A stretch of 64,000 nucleotides of DNA from assembly GCA_038380435.1 (NCBI GenBank), contig JAWZYU010000010.1, positions 40,954,135-41,018,134 of the forward strand, given 5' to 3'. Made by a program: the position numbers and the translations under genes. The stretch comes from Ryuthela nishihirai. Its lineage: Eukaryota; Arthropoda; Arachnida; Araneae; Heptathelidae. Position 1 is the first letter of the stretch. Each line of letters opens with the position of its first letter. The notes under the pieces were generated by a model that ran no database searches, was not told the origin of the DNA, and saw only the letters and a list, made by a program, of their open reading frames with translations. Below, one piece after another: positions 11,150-23,051 of this stretch.

Positions 11150-11406
11150 TATATAATTAACATACTATTTTGTGATACGAAAAAATAATTATTATTTAAA
11201 ATTTTGTAAAACAATTTCAGTGCTTAAAATGTAGCTGATCTTTATGTTGTGGCAGAAGTGAATGTTTATGAGAGCTTCCCAAGGGAATGAATGCAAGCTG
11301 AGATTTTCTGGAATCACAATTGTTCCTATAACAAGTGCATTAAGAACTTTAATATTTAACATAATGACACTGTTAAACACTGACACATAATGACACTATT
11401 AAACAC

Positions 11407-11444
11407 TGAGAGAGCAAAACACTTCGTCGTTTTGCTCTCTCTCA
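11407..11444. repeat. Short inverted repeat (hairpin)
   Basis: TGAGAGAGCAAAAC, an 8-base loop, then GTTTTGCTCTCTCTCA; the arms pair except for two extra bases. It lies 150 bp upstream of an Hdc exon. Function unknown. Confidence 0.7.
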
Positions 11445-11596
11445 ATATTGATTAAATCGATTTACAACCAGAAAAATAAGCTAACAATTATAGTGATTTT
11501 ATATTAAGAAAATATATAGTCTAGTATCAGTGCAAATGCATTAACGAATTAATTCAAAGGTTATTTTCTACCTGATTGTATTACTTTATTCCGCAG

Positions 11597-11769
11597 GGAA
11601 AGAGATGGTGGATTACATTGCTGATTACCACGAATCCATACGCAACAGACGAGTTTTTCCCAGTGTCAAACCAGGCTATATGAGAACCCTAATGCCGAAT
11701 TCAGCCCCCTATGAAGGGGAGAGCTGGGAGAATATTTTCTCTGATATCGAGAGAGTCATTATGCCAGGA
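11597..11769 (+). CDS. Hdc: Histidine decarboxylase, exon a (first visible)
   Basis: Start of the recognisable reading frame of a PLP-dependent group II decarboxylase that makes histamine from histidine in the cytosol; histamine is the photoreceptor transmitter in arthropods. The acceptor is TTCCGCAG; the exon starts with the last two bases of a codon, then [29 protein letters not shown], and [15 protein letters not shown]. The donor GTAAGT begins at 11770. The initiator exon with the first dozen or so residues is not found upstream in the window. The choice of Hdc over dopa decarboxylase rests mainly on later exons. Confidence 0.9.
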
Positions 11770-13587
11770 GTAAGTAAAGATCTTTCTCACAACATGTAAT
11801 TAAATGAGTATTAGTAACGGCCTTCTTTGCTGTAATACATTCCTTGTTATATCATTGCGACAGTAATGGTATTTCTAGGGTTTCTGATTTCTCAACAATT
11901 TTAAATTCTTGAGAATCAGGAATTAAATATCCGAATTCTCGGGAATTCCTGAAAAATCTTAATTATATATAAAATGTTTTTTCTTAGATTTTTTCAAATC
12001 TTTTATTGAAGTAACTAAAATTGTAATTACTAACTAAACAGCAAAAATGTAGTTATAAAACAAACATTTGTACATTTATTATAAGACGAAACGTGTTTAT
12101 TATACTCTATTTATTATAAGACAAAACGTGTTTATTATACTCTATTTATTATAAGACAAGCATGTATTTATTACATTTATTATAAAACAAAAGAGGCAAA
12201 AATTATTATACAAAACTATTCTCTCCTTAATGATGAGTTTTTAATACAACAGTTTTATTTAAAATAACTACTTTGGTATTGTGTTTAAAATGATACTTTA
12301 AAAATCATAAGGCATCGATAGCTTCATCCTGTAATCTTATCCTTTGTTTTGAAACAAGAATTTCTGAAACCGAGACATTTCTTTCATTTTACGTTGATGT
12401 TTGTCTTGTAGTCAAAAGAACGTCTAAAAGAAGTTTTATGTTTGGTATTACTTTGTACAACACTTCGCAGAATCTGTCACGTATTAAATTAAGGGCATTT
12501 AAGGCATTATAAGTGTTAACACATGATAATTTAGAATGATATTTTATTATAATAAAATAATTTAGAAGCAAATTTCTCGAGAAGCGAACATTTTGAAAAT
12601 CGTATATTTCTCAAAACATTCTCGAGAAGAAACTAAGTATTTCGACATCAACCAGAGGTGCCCGCTAAATTTTGTTACATTGTGTAATTTATATAGTAAT
12701 ATATAAATTCAGGATCTATTCAGGACCTATATACCTTCAGGATTAAAACTACGGCGTTTGATCAGTTTGTCCATACCTGACAAACTTAGATTTAGAACAT
12801 AAACAAAAACTTACTCTTTAAAAATTTTCCATTAATTGATAGTATACTTTTGACGAATGTCATTCATTAATGCATGTTTCTAAATTTTCCCTGCTGGCAA
12901 ATTTGAAGCATGGACTTTGAAGCGCTCAAATAATTAGCACAATTTTTATATTAGGATTTCCAACCTTGCAATCACAGTGTGATTCTGATGATGTCACCAT
13001 GTAATTGCTTAAAGCGCCAAGGCTTAAAATAATGTTCATAATTCCCAAAAGAGAAGGTCAGTACGGTTGTTGGACATTGAGGTCACGACGACCTCAGAGA
13101 GAAGAGTCAGAACTTGATAAAGATTGCAATCCGCTGGATTAAGGTAATATAAATTGTGAAGTCCTTACCACTTTTTCTTCTAATTAATGATTAATATCTG
13201 TGGTCGCAAATGTAACCATGAATAGAGAGACACTCAATATGTAACCATTTGCATAAAATGAAGATTAACGTTATTAATCCAATGATCTAACTAAACATTA
13301 ATATATATAGTCTAGTGCTAAAACATTGTTCAGCATTCCGAAGATAAATCAGTCATCCATGATTTACGAATAAACCACATATAGTTAGTAAAAACTTTGA
13401 AAAGGTTGAAGTTAACACATTTGTTAACTTCAACCCTGAATATTCTGTTTGTTATCCATTACTCGAATATGCCGCTTTACACTAACGAAAGAGTTCTTCA
13501 GGTGACTTTGTCACAAAATACAGTGTGCACTGTTCTAATAATCAGACTAAAAATATTCGAATCGAAAACCATCGAACTTCATTTCGA
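11770..13587 (+). other. Hdc intron sequence, non-coding
   Basis: No gene seen. It contains a short tandem repeat at 12085-12190 (three to four units of about 36 bp around TTTATTATAAGACAAAACGTG) and a perfect 14-bp hairpin at 13404-13435. Confidence 0.6.
13404..13435. repeat. Perfect 14-bp inverted repeat
   Basis: GGTTGAAGTTAACA, loop CATT, TGTTAACTTCAACC. Intronic and outside any recognised transposon. Confidence 0.85.
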
Positions 13588-15945
13588 GAATTAACAGCAA
13601 ATGGGCTAGTTCTGTTAGAAATACCAGGGCATATAGGGGAGCTGAAATTGGATCTGACCATTACCTTGTTAAAAGTGTCTTGCAACTTAAACTTAAAAAG
13701 TGTTTTGCTAGGGTTAAAAAATTTGCTTTTAATACTGAAGCTCTGAAAGACCCAGTTATAGCCAAAGCTTACCATGATAGGTTACTTAGTCATTATGACA
13801 GTCATGGTATGCTTACTACTGAAGTTGTGGAAGAATGGGATCATTTTAAACAGGCTTTTTTGGACACTAACAGTACTCTTTTAGGAAAAAAGGAGCAGAA
13901 GAGACAGAATTATCTGAGTGATAAGGCACTTGAGCTTATTTCGGAAAGAAAGAACTGCAGGAATGTCCTTAATCAATACCCTACTAGTCCTAATAGAAAG
14001 CTTTACAGAGAACTTAATAAACGTGTAAAGATCAGTTAGCTGCTGATAAGAATCTTTGGCTTGATGGTTTGGCTGACAAAGCCGAGGAAGCAGTTAGACA
14101 GCACAACAGCAGAGAGCTGTACCAGATAGTTAATGTTTTGTGTGGTAGAAAACGGACAGGTATACAAGGCTTGAAGGATAAACAAGATAAGGTTATAGAA
14201 GATGAGGATTCTGTCATGGCTAGGTGGGCTGAGCATTTCAGTGATATTCTAAACAATGCGGTTAGTTCTATTCCCATTGTTTGCAATGATGTTAGATGCA
14301 TTGGTGGCTTTAATGTTGGCCCTATAACGCAATCTGAAGTTATTTTGGCTGTTTCTAAACTTAAACTTCATAAATCCCCAGGGGTAGATAAAATTACTGC
14401 AGAAATGCTTAAAGCTGGAAATGTTTCGGTTACCACTTGGATGACTGAAATTCTGAATATCTTTTATGATAAAGGCATGGTTCCTAAGGATTTTACCAGA
14501 GCTATTGTTATCCCTATTTTCAAAAAAGGTGATCACAGTTCTTGTGATAACTATAGGGGTATCAGCCTACTCTCTGTTCCAGGTAAAGTTCTTTCCATGA
14601 TTGTGCTTAATAGAATTAAGAATCTGGTTGACAGTCAATTGCGTGATGAGCAATGTGGATTCAGAACTGGTAGGGGATGTGTGGATCAGATATTTTCACT
14701 TAGGCAGATTCTTGAGAAATGTTTAGAGTTTCAGAAACCTTTGGTTGCTAGCTTTGTTGATTTCAAAAAGGCTTTCGACTCTGTTGATCGTCATAATTTG
14801 TGGTTGATTGTGAAATCATATGGTATACCAGACAAGTTAGTTAACATAATGAAAGCTCTCTATAATAACACTGAGTCGTGTGTGAGAGTTGGTAAGGCTT
14901 GTAGCAATTGGTTTAGCATTACTTCTGGTGTTCGACAAGGGTGCATTTTGTCTCCTTTTCTCTTTAGCTTGGTTATTGATTATGTTATGCGAAATTCACT
15001 TCAAGGGAAAGATTTTGGCCTTAAATGGGCTGGAGATACGAAAATTTCTGATTTAGATTATGCTGATGATTTAGCCCTTTTGGCAAATGATGTTGATGAG
15101 ATGAACTCTTTCATTCGAGCTGTTGATGAGACTGGTAGTAGAGTAGGTTTGGTTATAAACAGAGAGAAAACTAAAGTGATGAAAATTGGTCAGGCAGGCT
15201 GTGATTCAGTTAATCTGAATGGTTGCAGTCTTGAGCAGGTGTCACAGTTTAATTATCTTGTTAGCTATGTAACAGATTATGGTGATGTGCGGCATGAGAT
15301 TAACAGACGAATAGGGATTGCTGCCGGGACTTTTAAGAATCTATGGAGAGTGTGGAGAAATAGGCGTATACACCTAAAGACTAAAATTAGACTGTATAAT
15401 AGTTTTATAGCGTATACACCTAAAGACTAAAATTAGACTGTATAATTAGTATAATAGTTAGTGTATAATATTTAGTAATAGTTATTAGGTTCTTTCTAGG
15501 GTTAGTTATGGTAGTGAAACTTCGACACTTTGTAAACAAGATAACAGGAAACTAGATGCTTTTGATTCTAAATGCTTGCGTAGTATCTTGGGTATTAAGT
15601 GGTTTAACTTTGTAACTAATGATGAGGTTAGGCAAAGGAGTCTGCAACCTCCTTTAAGCAGCATATTGTGCAGAGAGAGACTCCGCTGGTTTGGCCATGT
15701 TGCCCGTATGGATAATTATAGATTGGAGAATAGGGTTATGAACAGTGTGCCTGGAGGCCTCAGAAGGAGGGGGAGACCTAGGATGCGGTGGGCAGACAAT
15801 GTCAAACAGGATCTTGTTAGAATTGGTGTGCAGTGGCCTGATGCAGTAGATGTAGCTCAGGATAGACTTGCTTGGAGAACTAAATTGCATGGTCTGGTTG
15901 GACCTCCGTAGCCCATGGCTGCTTGAGGATGAGGATGGGGGGATG
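13588..15945 (+). mobile_element. RTE-like LINE, 5'-truncated (copy B)
   Basis: Same family as copy A (2599-6193) but beginning within the end of the endonuclease domain (matching copy A from about 4880 downwards) and ending with a GGATGAGGATGGGGGGATGAG tail. It lies in the large Hdc intron between exons a and b, in the same orientation as the gene. Target-site duplications were not identified. Confidence 0.87.
13590..15911 (+). pseudogene. RTE-like linker and reverse transcriptase, copy B
   Basis: The frame reads through the end of the endonuclease domain and the linker to 14039, where one base is missing relative to copy A (GTAAAGATCAG for GTAAAGGATCAG). It then runs 14069-15430 with all RT motifs, including FVDFKKAFDSVDR, GVRQGC and DYADDLALL, and breaks at 15405-15480, where a 36-bp GTATACACCTAAAGACTAAA segment is locally duplicated. 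The C-terminal 111 codons resume at 15576-15911. RT motifs are intact, but the endonuclease is missing and the frame is broken twice. Confidence 0.85.
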
Positions 15946-16408
15946 AGTCGAAAATAAAAAGTTTTTATTGTTATCAAAATCATTTTCCAACGGGAAATCC
16001 TTAGAAAATCTGGAAAATTGCATTATTGAAACTGCTTAATACCTAGACATAAAGACTTAAACATTACAGCTTCTTAAGAAAAATAGGATGATCTTGGCTC
16101 CACTTATACATAAGAGCAAATTCCTTGCTTGTAGACCACACTGCGAATATGGTGCGGTATGATTGTGGGCAACATAAATAGGAGATAGTTTTGGACATTA
16201 CTGGGCTCCATCCAATTAAGTTTTTGGTGACGCAGTACCATGAGTTATGTTTTTCACATGTGTGCCGAGATGAAAGTTGGCTTTAGCACAGAATTATTTA
16301 AAAATACTCGATTGTTAAAGAAATCAATAGCAGAATTGCTTTCGACGAGATATATCATTTCTGTGCAGTTCCTTCACCAAGTGCACTTTGTACGAGTGAA
16401 AATGATAT
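15946..16408 (+). other. Hdc intron sequence, nothing recognised
   Basis: AT-rich intronic DNA without a supported ORF, repeat or transposon. Confidence 0.5.
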
Positions 16409-16665
16409 AATAAATTATAACAGCTGCTTCCCATAGAAGATTTAACAGCTACTTCCCACAGAAATAACAACAGCTGCTTCCCACAGAGATTTAACAGGAG
16501 CTTGTTCGCCATAGAGAAGTATGAAGGTCCTCTGAGGAAGGCGAGACATCACTCAGCAGAAATACAACACAAATAAATATCCATGATCGAAAAGACCTAG
16601 GTTCGAACTCCATATCCCTTTGATCTATAACCAAGTACCATAAACACTCGGCCACCGGGACGGAC
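16409..16665 (-). mobile_element. SINE family 2, variant with repeated CAGCTGCTTCCCA
   Basis: Diverged copy. On the minus strand the tRNA-like head has GGCCGAGTGTTTATGG (box A) and GGTTCGAACC-like (box B, imperfect); the tail side carries three CAGCTGCTTCCCA/CAGCTACTTCCCA repeats. With the copy at 29386 it shares the GAGGAAGGCGAGAC variant body, suggesting a subfamily. Confidence 0.7.
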
Positions 16666-18061
16666 TGAAAATGGTGCTTTTTTAGTATTAGTTGAATAGC
16701 CTCCTGCGAACACCAGTCTTCTGGGAGAATCTCTTCTGGACTTTTTCGTGCTTGTTAGGAGATCGTTAGGAGCCTGCCAGTACAATGCTTCACTATACTT
16801 CTTTAAGTCTACTCGTCAGTTGCATTATTGAAAACACTTTCAGTTGTTTTAAAGCCGTTAAGCAATTGCCCAACTGTTCTTTGATCAATGTCAGGATACT
16901 TTACATTGAATTTTACAGTAACACGATCCTGTCCTTCCACACATTAAGATCAATTGAACTCTTTCATTTTGCGATTATTTAGAAGCCACCTGGAAAGAAG
17001 AAAAAATTTGATGACGAAATATATGCGCCCTTCTCAAACCTTAAAGACTAATGAAACAAGTAAATGACTTTCCTGGTTTTTGCCTTAATTTAATCCTGAA
17101 TGATACTTTTTTTTCCATCCTGGTCAAAGCCAATTAAGATGAAAACATGTAGAACACCGACTAGAGAATTGGGAAACAGGGATTTGCATATCTCACTTTA
17201 CGTGACAACGAAGTAACAATGAGATGAAGGTATTAATTTCTTCTGCACTGTAAATTTACTTTAATCAATTGACTGTACTGTTTTCATGGAAATAATTTTC
17301 TTGTTTTGTACCATATCTTTTTCTAACTATAGAGATGCAGTGACAGTGTTTCCAAATTACAGAATTTTTAATGCTCAAGTTTTTCCGATGGATTGTAATT
17401 GCTTGGATTGGATGCATTGCTTTTTAAGTTTTTTTGCTTTTCCCCCCCTCATTCTGAAGTTTTACGGCTCTGAAATGATGATATTTATTTATTTTTTTCA
17501 TGTTAGACTGCTTTGAAAAGCGAACCTCCATTATATTAACACCAGAAAGTAACAACAATTAAAATGAAAGCAAAAGCCTAAATTGCGAAATGCACTCTTT
17601 TTTTTATCCAGTTATCATCATGAATGTGATCTGCTGATATTTTTATGTCGAATACCTAATCACTGACCTTTGTATTTCCTTTCTACAGTATTCAGTAAAT
17701 AGAGTAACAAATGTGATCTCATTGTAGAGCATTATCCCTTCCCTCGTGGGAAACAAATTGCTCATTATTAATAATTCACTTTATGCTCTTTTATAGGATT
17801 TTTCTTCAGTGTAACAATTGCTTATATGTAAGGAAGGTTTTCGGTAATAAACACTATCCCATAAATCCATACTAAATTAAAAAAATACTAGCAATTATTT
17901 AAAAAACTTTGTATTATTTATTGTTTCTCGCCCATTACGATTCCAAAACAGTTTTCCCTTCAAGCCACGTGCCACAGAGCCTAGATTAATTGTAAAGATT
18001 CAAAAATGTGATCATGTGAAACCGAACAGAAGTACAAGGAAGATTTTTTTTATTCCCTTAG
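16666..18061 (+). other. Hdc intron sequence, nothing recognised
   Basis: No exon, repeat family or transposon recognised. ORFs here are short with no domain. It ends at the polypyrimidine tract GATTTTTTTTATTCCCTTAG of the next exon. Confidence 0.5.
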
Positions 18062-18175
18062 GTTACTCATTGGCAGAGCCCTTATATGCACGCCTACTTT
18101 CCAGCTTTGAACTCACCAGCTTCGTTGTTGGGAGATATGCTGGCTGATGGACTAGGCTGCCTCGCATTTACCTGG
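18062..18175 (+). CDS. Hdc: Histidine decarboxylase, exon b
   Basis: Exactly 38 codons in phase 0, preceded by a T-rich acceptor (TTCCCTTAG) and followed by GTAAGT. It encodes [18 protein letters not shown] and [18 protein letters not shown]. The SLLGDMLAD string is characteristic of histidine decarboxylases, where dopa decarboxylases have a different sequence (typically ending ADMLxGA). It joins exon a at MPG|VTHW, a position conserved across the family. Confidence 0.95.
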
Positions 18176-18979
18176 GTAAGTATCTTATACTATTCTATTT
18201 CAAAATAACTAGTGAATTATTCGTTTTGAATCATTTTAAGAAATGGATGAAAAATATTGGAAAATGTAATGTTACAGTAGACTAACATATGATATTTCTA
18301 CTTAATGGAAGAAGAAAAGAACTGATCTCTAGCGACGTGCACGCAATGAATTATTACCCCTATGAGTATTATTGTGGGGGACGACGCTTCACAGCACTCG
18401 CAATTAGCAGCGATTGTAAATATGTTATTTATTGATAAATATGTGCCAGCAATATTGATCATTAGCAAATCAAACGTGAATTAAGGAATTAATGCCAATC
18501 TAGTTACAAAGGTCTTTACGATCTCAGGTTCTTACATCCCCAAGATCTGATTTGGGTTCAGTTTAGTTCTTGATGTTTAATTAATGACTCTTGCGAATTA
18601 GACTTAAATGACTCTTTCATGTTGTCGCATTCCCTACTTCTCGAGTAGTCAATAGATGTCGCACTTCACTGGCCTTCAGTGGTAGGGGTAGAGGACGTTA
18701 AACATTTAAAGTTTATTTTAAGGTTCGATGATTATTTAATCCAGTGCCAGTATCGTAGAGTGCTTATCCAGTCAATAATTCGGCCCGATGCTATGCAACC
18801 TTTGAGAGAGATTTATGTCCAAAACTGTACAGTCTCTTTTGATTAATGAATAATCGGTAGACAATTATTGAGAACTTAATATGCACTTTATTTATCTCCT
18901 TTTCATCAGTGTTGCTTTTCTGTTGCTGGGATCGCCTTCGGAGGTTGTCTGTCGTTTCTTCGGGATATGTTCATTTCTC
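18176..18979 (+). other. Hdc intron sequence, nothing recognised
   Basis: About 800 bases with no supported exon or known repeat. Confidence 0.45.
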
Positions 18980-19130
18980 TGCAGTCACACAACTGATTAC
19001 GATTAGTCCCTTAGACTAAAAGAATAGGAATATGCTTGGTCACACAGACCTTTTTTACCTATGATCACACAGACCTCTGATATATAATATGGTCGCACAG
19101 ACTTCTGGTTACTTGTAGTCACACAGACTA
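18980..19130. repeat. Degenerate tandem repeat around TCACACAGAC
   Basis: Four to five occurrences of GTCACACAGACT-like words (near 18983, 19040, 19064, 19092 and 19117) at roughly 25-55 bp spacing. Intronic. No known family is recognised. Confidence 0.55.
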
Positions 19131-19499
19131 TTACTCGGGTTGAATTCTATCAAATCTTACACTGAGACCTTCCTTCAGAATCTCAGTTCTCGAGGAACGC
19201 ACGACTCAATATTTTGACGTCCGATACGAGTCTGCCCGCCCCTCGCTGGCCCTCAAGGTATCCGTTGGCAACAGCGACCGCACCACCCAGTGGTGTCATA
19301 AAGTTTCATCCTGCCGGCCAATACCTTCTAACAAACAAGAGAAGGTGGGGGAAGGTTGCCTCATCACGGCCGATTGCAATGACAATGGCTTCCCTTCCGA
19401 TCAACACAGGAAGTGGATCACCTCCTAGGTTCTCACACAGTTTCGATGCATCTTGTGCACTAAGTGCAGTATCGTCAACTCGACATTCCCAGTCAACAG
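19131..19499. other. GC-rich segment of unknown origin
   Basis: Bases 19200-19499 are clearly richer in G+C than their surroundings and lack stop codons over 69 codons on the minus strand (19306-19515; partial translation GGDPLPVLIGREAIVIAIGR). This could be a fragment of an unidentified retroelement coding region. I cannot assign a family, and the ORF runs into the adjacent SINE, so its first codons are SINE-derived. Confidence 0.35.
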
Positions 19500-19949
19500 G
19501 GGGCGGGGGTGGCAACAGGGGGCGGGGTGGCTCAGTGGAGTCGGTAGCGCGCCAGGCTCGTAATCTGTAGTTCCCAGGTTCGAGTCCCAGCTGGGTCAGC
19601 GTTAAGATTTATCTCCGCAAAATTCCCCGCCCTACCCACGGTCAGTAGGGGACACCGATGGGCTTGGAAAGGCCGTCGTCCATCGAATGGGACGTTAAGC
19701 CGTGGCCCCGTGTGAGGGAGAGCCATTCTCTGTGCACACGGGGCCCGCTGGATGGCCCCGTGTGCACAGAGAGGTACACACGGCACACGCTGGATGGCCT
19801 TGACGGGAGGCTACCATCTGTCTCACAACAGCTGTTCCAGTGGGTCCCCTCCCCCAACCTTCTCTGAGCCTTCGGGGTCCATGTGACCTGGCCATTTAGC
19901 CCATGGTGTGCAAAAAAGTGCCGCTCAGAGGCAAAACAACCAACCCAAC
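19500..19949 (+). mobile_element. SINE family 1 copy with internal duplications
   Basis: tRNA-like head (TGGCTCAGTGGAGTCGGTAG with a 4-5 base insertion in box A; intact box B GGTTCGAGTCCCAGC) and full body. The 5' end GGGGGCGGGGGTGGC is partly duplicated, and the CCCCGTGTGCACAGAGAG region is locally repeated near 19725-19790. Flanks CCAGTCAACAG and CCAGCCAACAG (19950-19960) are a likely 11-bp duplication with one mismatch. Confidence 0.88.
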
Positions 19950-20581
19950 CCAGCCAACAGAAATAGCTACAGGCAACAACCATACACAAGAACAAAATGG
20001 TCATAAATATTATCAATATGTATAATGATCATAGAAAATATTGTCAATAAAAAAAAGTACCAATCAACATATATTACATTATGCAATTTCTAACATAAAA
20101 AAATAATATTCATTAATTTTGCGAGGGATACGACAGATATCTTATGCAGATGATGTCGCAATAGTGTATTTCAGTGATAATATATTTGATAAGAAATCAT
20201 TAATTATTATTTAAGATAAGCTAAAGATAATAAATAAGTAAATTAGCTAATAAGATAGAAACTTAGATCCATAAATAGTTCAAATTGAATAAATTATTTT
20301 TAAACACTCGTAAAAATAAGTTTTATACTTTGAAATGCATAAAAAAATTGTGATTTTAATATTAACTATTCTTTAAGCTTTTGCTATGTAATGTAATATG
20401 GACTGTAATTTCCCTAAGACTGAAAGATTATGGACTTTAAACTACATGGTTATTGAACTTGACTCAAACTTAAAATCGAAAAGCTATGCTGAAAACTAAC
20501 AAAAAAATTTAGACATACATTAGTCCCTCAGTATAAGGAGCAATCTGCACAAATTAATACGATTTTCGATTTACGGGGCAG
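19950..20581 (+). other. Hdc intron with a tiny reverse-transcriptase relic
   Basis: AT-rich. Bases 20131-20175 translate as ISYADDVAIVYFSD, which resembles the catalytic YADD block of a LINE reverse transcriptase, but nothing around it is recognisable, so this is a very old fragment or coincidence. Confidence 0.35.
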
Positions 20582-20653
20582 TATTCGCTTATACGAGCTC
20601 CTTTCTGTCGCAAACCATCGGTTTGCGAGAGGAAGGAGCTCTTATAAGAGAAT
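20582..20653. repeat. Long imperfect hairpin, 35-bp arms
   Basis: The left arm TATTCGCTTATACGAGCTCC plus 15 more bases pairs with the right arm ending GGAGCTCTTATAAGAGAATA, with about four mismatches and a minimal loop centred on ACCATCGGT. It could be a miniature foldback element or a template-switch product; no flanking duplication was identified. Confidence 0.75.
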
Positions 20654-21859
20654 ATTTATTTTGGGAAAAAGTGAACAACAATGCACGAATTTACTTTTTT
20701 AATATCTAATAAGCATTTGTTTGTATTATAGCTATATCAAATAGGGAGTTGGTTTGTCTGCATGTCTATCTGTTTGTTGGATATTTCCACCTAGACGGTC
20801 AGAGCAAGGACTACCAAAATTCGTCTATCCCTTCATCTCACCGTAATTCAGTGCATTATAAGGTTTTAGACCCCAGAATATTAGGCTTACCCCCAAAAGT
20901 TGACCGAAAAACATTTGTCCATTGATTACACATCGATAACTAACTACTCCATTCATAACTTAGAAATTTTGGACACTTACGGCTGGTTCAAATCCGACCC
21001 ACCGCAGCTAGGAACCGCATTTCCAAACCTTGCGTGGCCAGAACTAAGTGGGACCACCACACCAAATTCAAGACTGATCGCTCCAATATTTGCGGAATTA
21101 CGGGGGAGCCGAAAACTTCCGCCACCGCAACGTCACCCCGGAACAAGTGTCCGCGTACATGTGAATAGTTGTGTAATTGTTTTTACTTTCGAACTCTCAA
21201 TCATTTAAGGAGAATACTATAGTATCCTGAGCTCACCAACGCCCTGAAGGCAGCTTCTGTGTAATTTTCATCCGTTATTAAATTTTCGTTTTGGCTTACA
21301 TTCATTAATAATATATTTTAGAACATCTGTCTGTTTGTTGGATCAAGAACGATTCCTAACCGACAAGAGTTGGAATCATCAAATTTGATATACGTTTTCT
21401 CTTCATCATAACTTAAAGCAGCTTAGGGATTGGCTCTCCAACCTTTAACTTTTGGAGGGGTTAAACTCCCTCACAAAATTTTTTTTACGGCACCTGAAAA
21501 AACGGAAGAACTTCTCTATTAAGGTTAGAGCTAGGGCCAGGAATTTTTTTAGTTTCGCGCTATCTTATCATAACGTAAAACACCTTAATAATATGAACCC
21601 ACAACCTACCTCCCCACAACTTCTCCTGAATAACAAGAGATAAAGTTTCTCATCGTAAGATAAAGCAACAAAACAATTAAGGATTTGGTCTACTAACGGT
21701 TTCTATTCTCTCCAAGGAAGAGGAAAGAATTTCTTCTAAACGGTAAGAGCCAGGATCACCAAGTTTCTTTTTATCTTAACTTAAAGTTGCAAAGGGTTTG
21801 ATGTTCCAATTTTCTTCACCCCACTCCCCTAAAAAAATCTTCGTCACCTCCAAAAACAA
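20654..21859 (+). other. Hdc intron, no supported gene
   Basis: Contains two TGTCTGTTTGTTGGAT words (near 20767 and 21327) followed by similar wording, suggesting a diverged dispersed repeat. A 102-codon ORF at 20900-21208 has no recognisable domain and I do not accept it as a gene. Confidence 0.4.
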
Positions 21860-22060
21860 AAAGAAATGCGTAATGAGTTTTATCGAATGAGCTTCTGGCG
21901 TGGGGATAAAAACCGGGCTACTTCAAATTATGTACCCTACTTTTTGCCCCTATCCCCAAACCAAAAGAGCAGGGATGGGAATTTCGCTGCGAAGTCTTAG
22001 CGAACTGTAGGTCAAATGAAAATTTAGGACTTGAGGAATGTCATCTACTATGAGTTTTAA
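21860..22060. repeat. Relic of minisatellite S1
   Basis: Has GTAATGAGTTTTATCGAATG, GCTTCTGGCGTGGGGA, GTCAAATGAAAA and TGTCATCTACTATGAG in the order seen in the arrays at 1830-2598 and 6194-7330. One to two diverged units, about 15 kb from the main array. Confidence 0.6.
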
Positions 22061-22193
22061 ACACCTTAACTAAATTAAAGATACGAGCAACATCAGATAT
22101 ATGTGTATACATATATTTATATATATTTGTAAATTTCTATTTTTCATGGTGAATCGTTTCGTATGTTGAAATATTTTCGTGTTTTATGACCAG

Positions 22194-22316
22194 GCTTCCA
22201 GTCCCGCATGCACTGAACTGGAGATAATTGTCCTGGATTGGCTTGGTAAAATGATCGGGCTACCGGACGACTTTCTGCACTTGTCACCTTATAGCAAAGG
22301 AGGAGGAGTCATACAG
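22194..22316 (+). CDS. Hdc: Histidine decarboxylase, exon c
   Basis: 41 codons in phase 0, acceptor TTTATGACCAG and donor GTAAAG. It encodes [20 protein letters not shown], then [19 protein letters not shown]. The SSPACTELE block is near-invariant in group II decarboxylases, and GGGV(I/L)Q forms part of the cofactor pocket region. It follows exon b with no missing residues. Confidence 0.95.
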
Positions 22317-22540
22317 GTAAAGCCCAATCTTATAACTTAGTTGGTATTGATTTTGATTATTCAATTTTGCCTTTAGGATTTTTTTTACAATGCCATTCAT
22401 TTTAATGGAATAAAATCTTAAAATTATATTAGCTGAAATCCAGTTCTTTTTTCTTTATAGAAAATAGAACTGAGTAAACTGGACTTATGATTTATGTCAT
22501 ATCGGTCATCTTTTTACGACCAAACTTCGTTTTCTTACAG

Positions 22541-22675
22541 ACGACTTCCAGCGAAGCGACCTTTGTCTGTTTATTGGCCGCAAGGACTGAAGCGATCAGA
22601 CGTATCAAACAAAACGTGGAAGCCTTCGAAGACGCTGAGATCAACAGTCGTTTAGTTGGCTATGCTTCGGACCAG
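22541..22675 (+). CDS. Hdc: Histidine decarboxylase, exon d
   Basis: 45 codons in phase 0, acceptor TTTTCTTACAG and donor GTGAGA. It encodes TTSSEATFVCLLAARTEAIR and, after a variable stretch, LVGYASDQ. The intron between exons c and d is only 224 bp, the shortest in the gene. The S-E-(A/S)-T-hydrophobic-LLAAR motif is diagnostic for the family. Confidence 0.95.
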
Positions 22676-23051
22676 GTGAGACAGAATATTTTATCCTTTT
22701 TTAAAATATGTAATATTTACGATATCTTTTAAGACTTTTGTATTTTATTTCATTCGCTTTCGCATTGTAGTAAACTTGAATTATTATAATGCTTAATCTT
22801 AAACCCATATCAGATGTCCTACAAAGAAAACATTTATTAAGACCATCTATTTTCATGTGAATGAGTTTCTGAACTATAATGACTCGATATTATTTTTACA
22901 AATTCAGTCGACAGATTTCAGCTATTTTTTTAATGCTCTTTTCAAAGCAAATACCGTCTTCACCAAGATTCCTGCGAGTAAACCATGCATTTCTTGATTA
23001 TATGACATAAGTGACAAATGTTATCGCAATTTCTGTTTGTATATTTATATA
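22676..23051 (+). other. Hdc intron sequence, nothing recognised
   Basis: About 375 bases between exon d and a terminal-inverted-repeat element. No feature supported. Confidence 0.5.

Noticed and set aside
12085..12190. CRISPR-like spaced repeats
   Set aside because: Short AT-rich tandem repeat without unique spacers, in an animal intron.
19532..20016. Several 60-124 codon ORFs overlapping SINEs
   Set aside because: The same ORFs recur in each SINE copy (also 7907-8298, 27871-28083, 43515-43724, 61058-61390); they are by-products of the SINE sequence.
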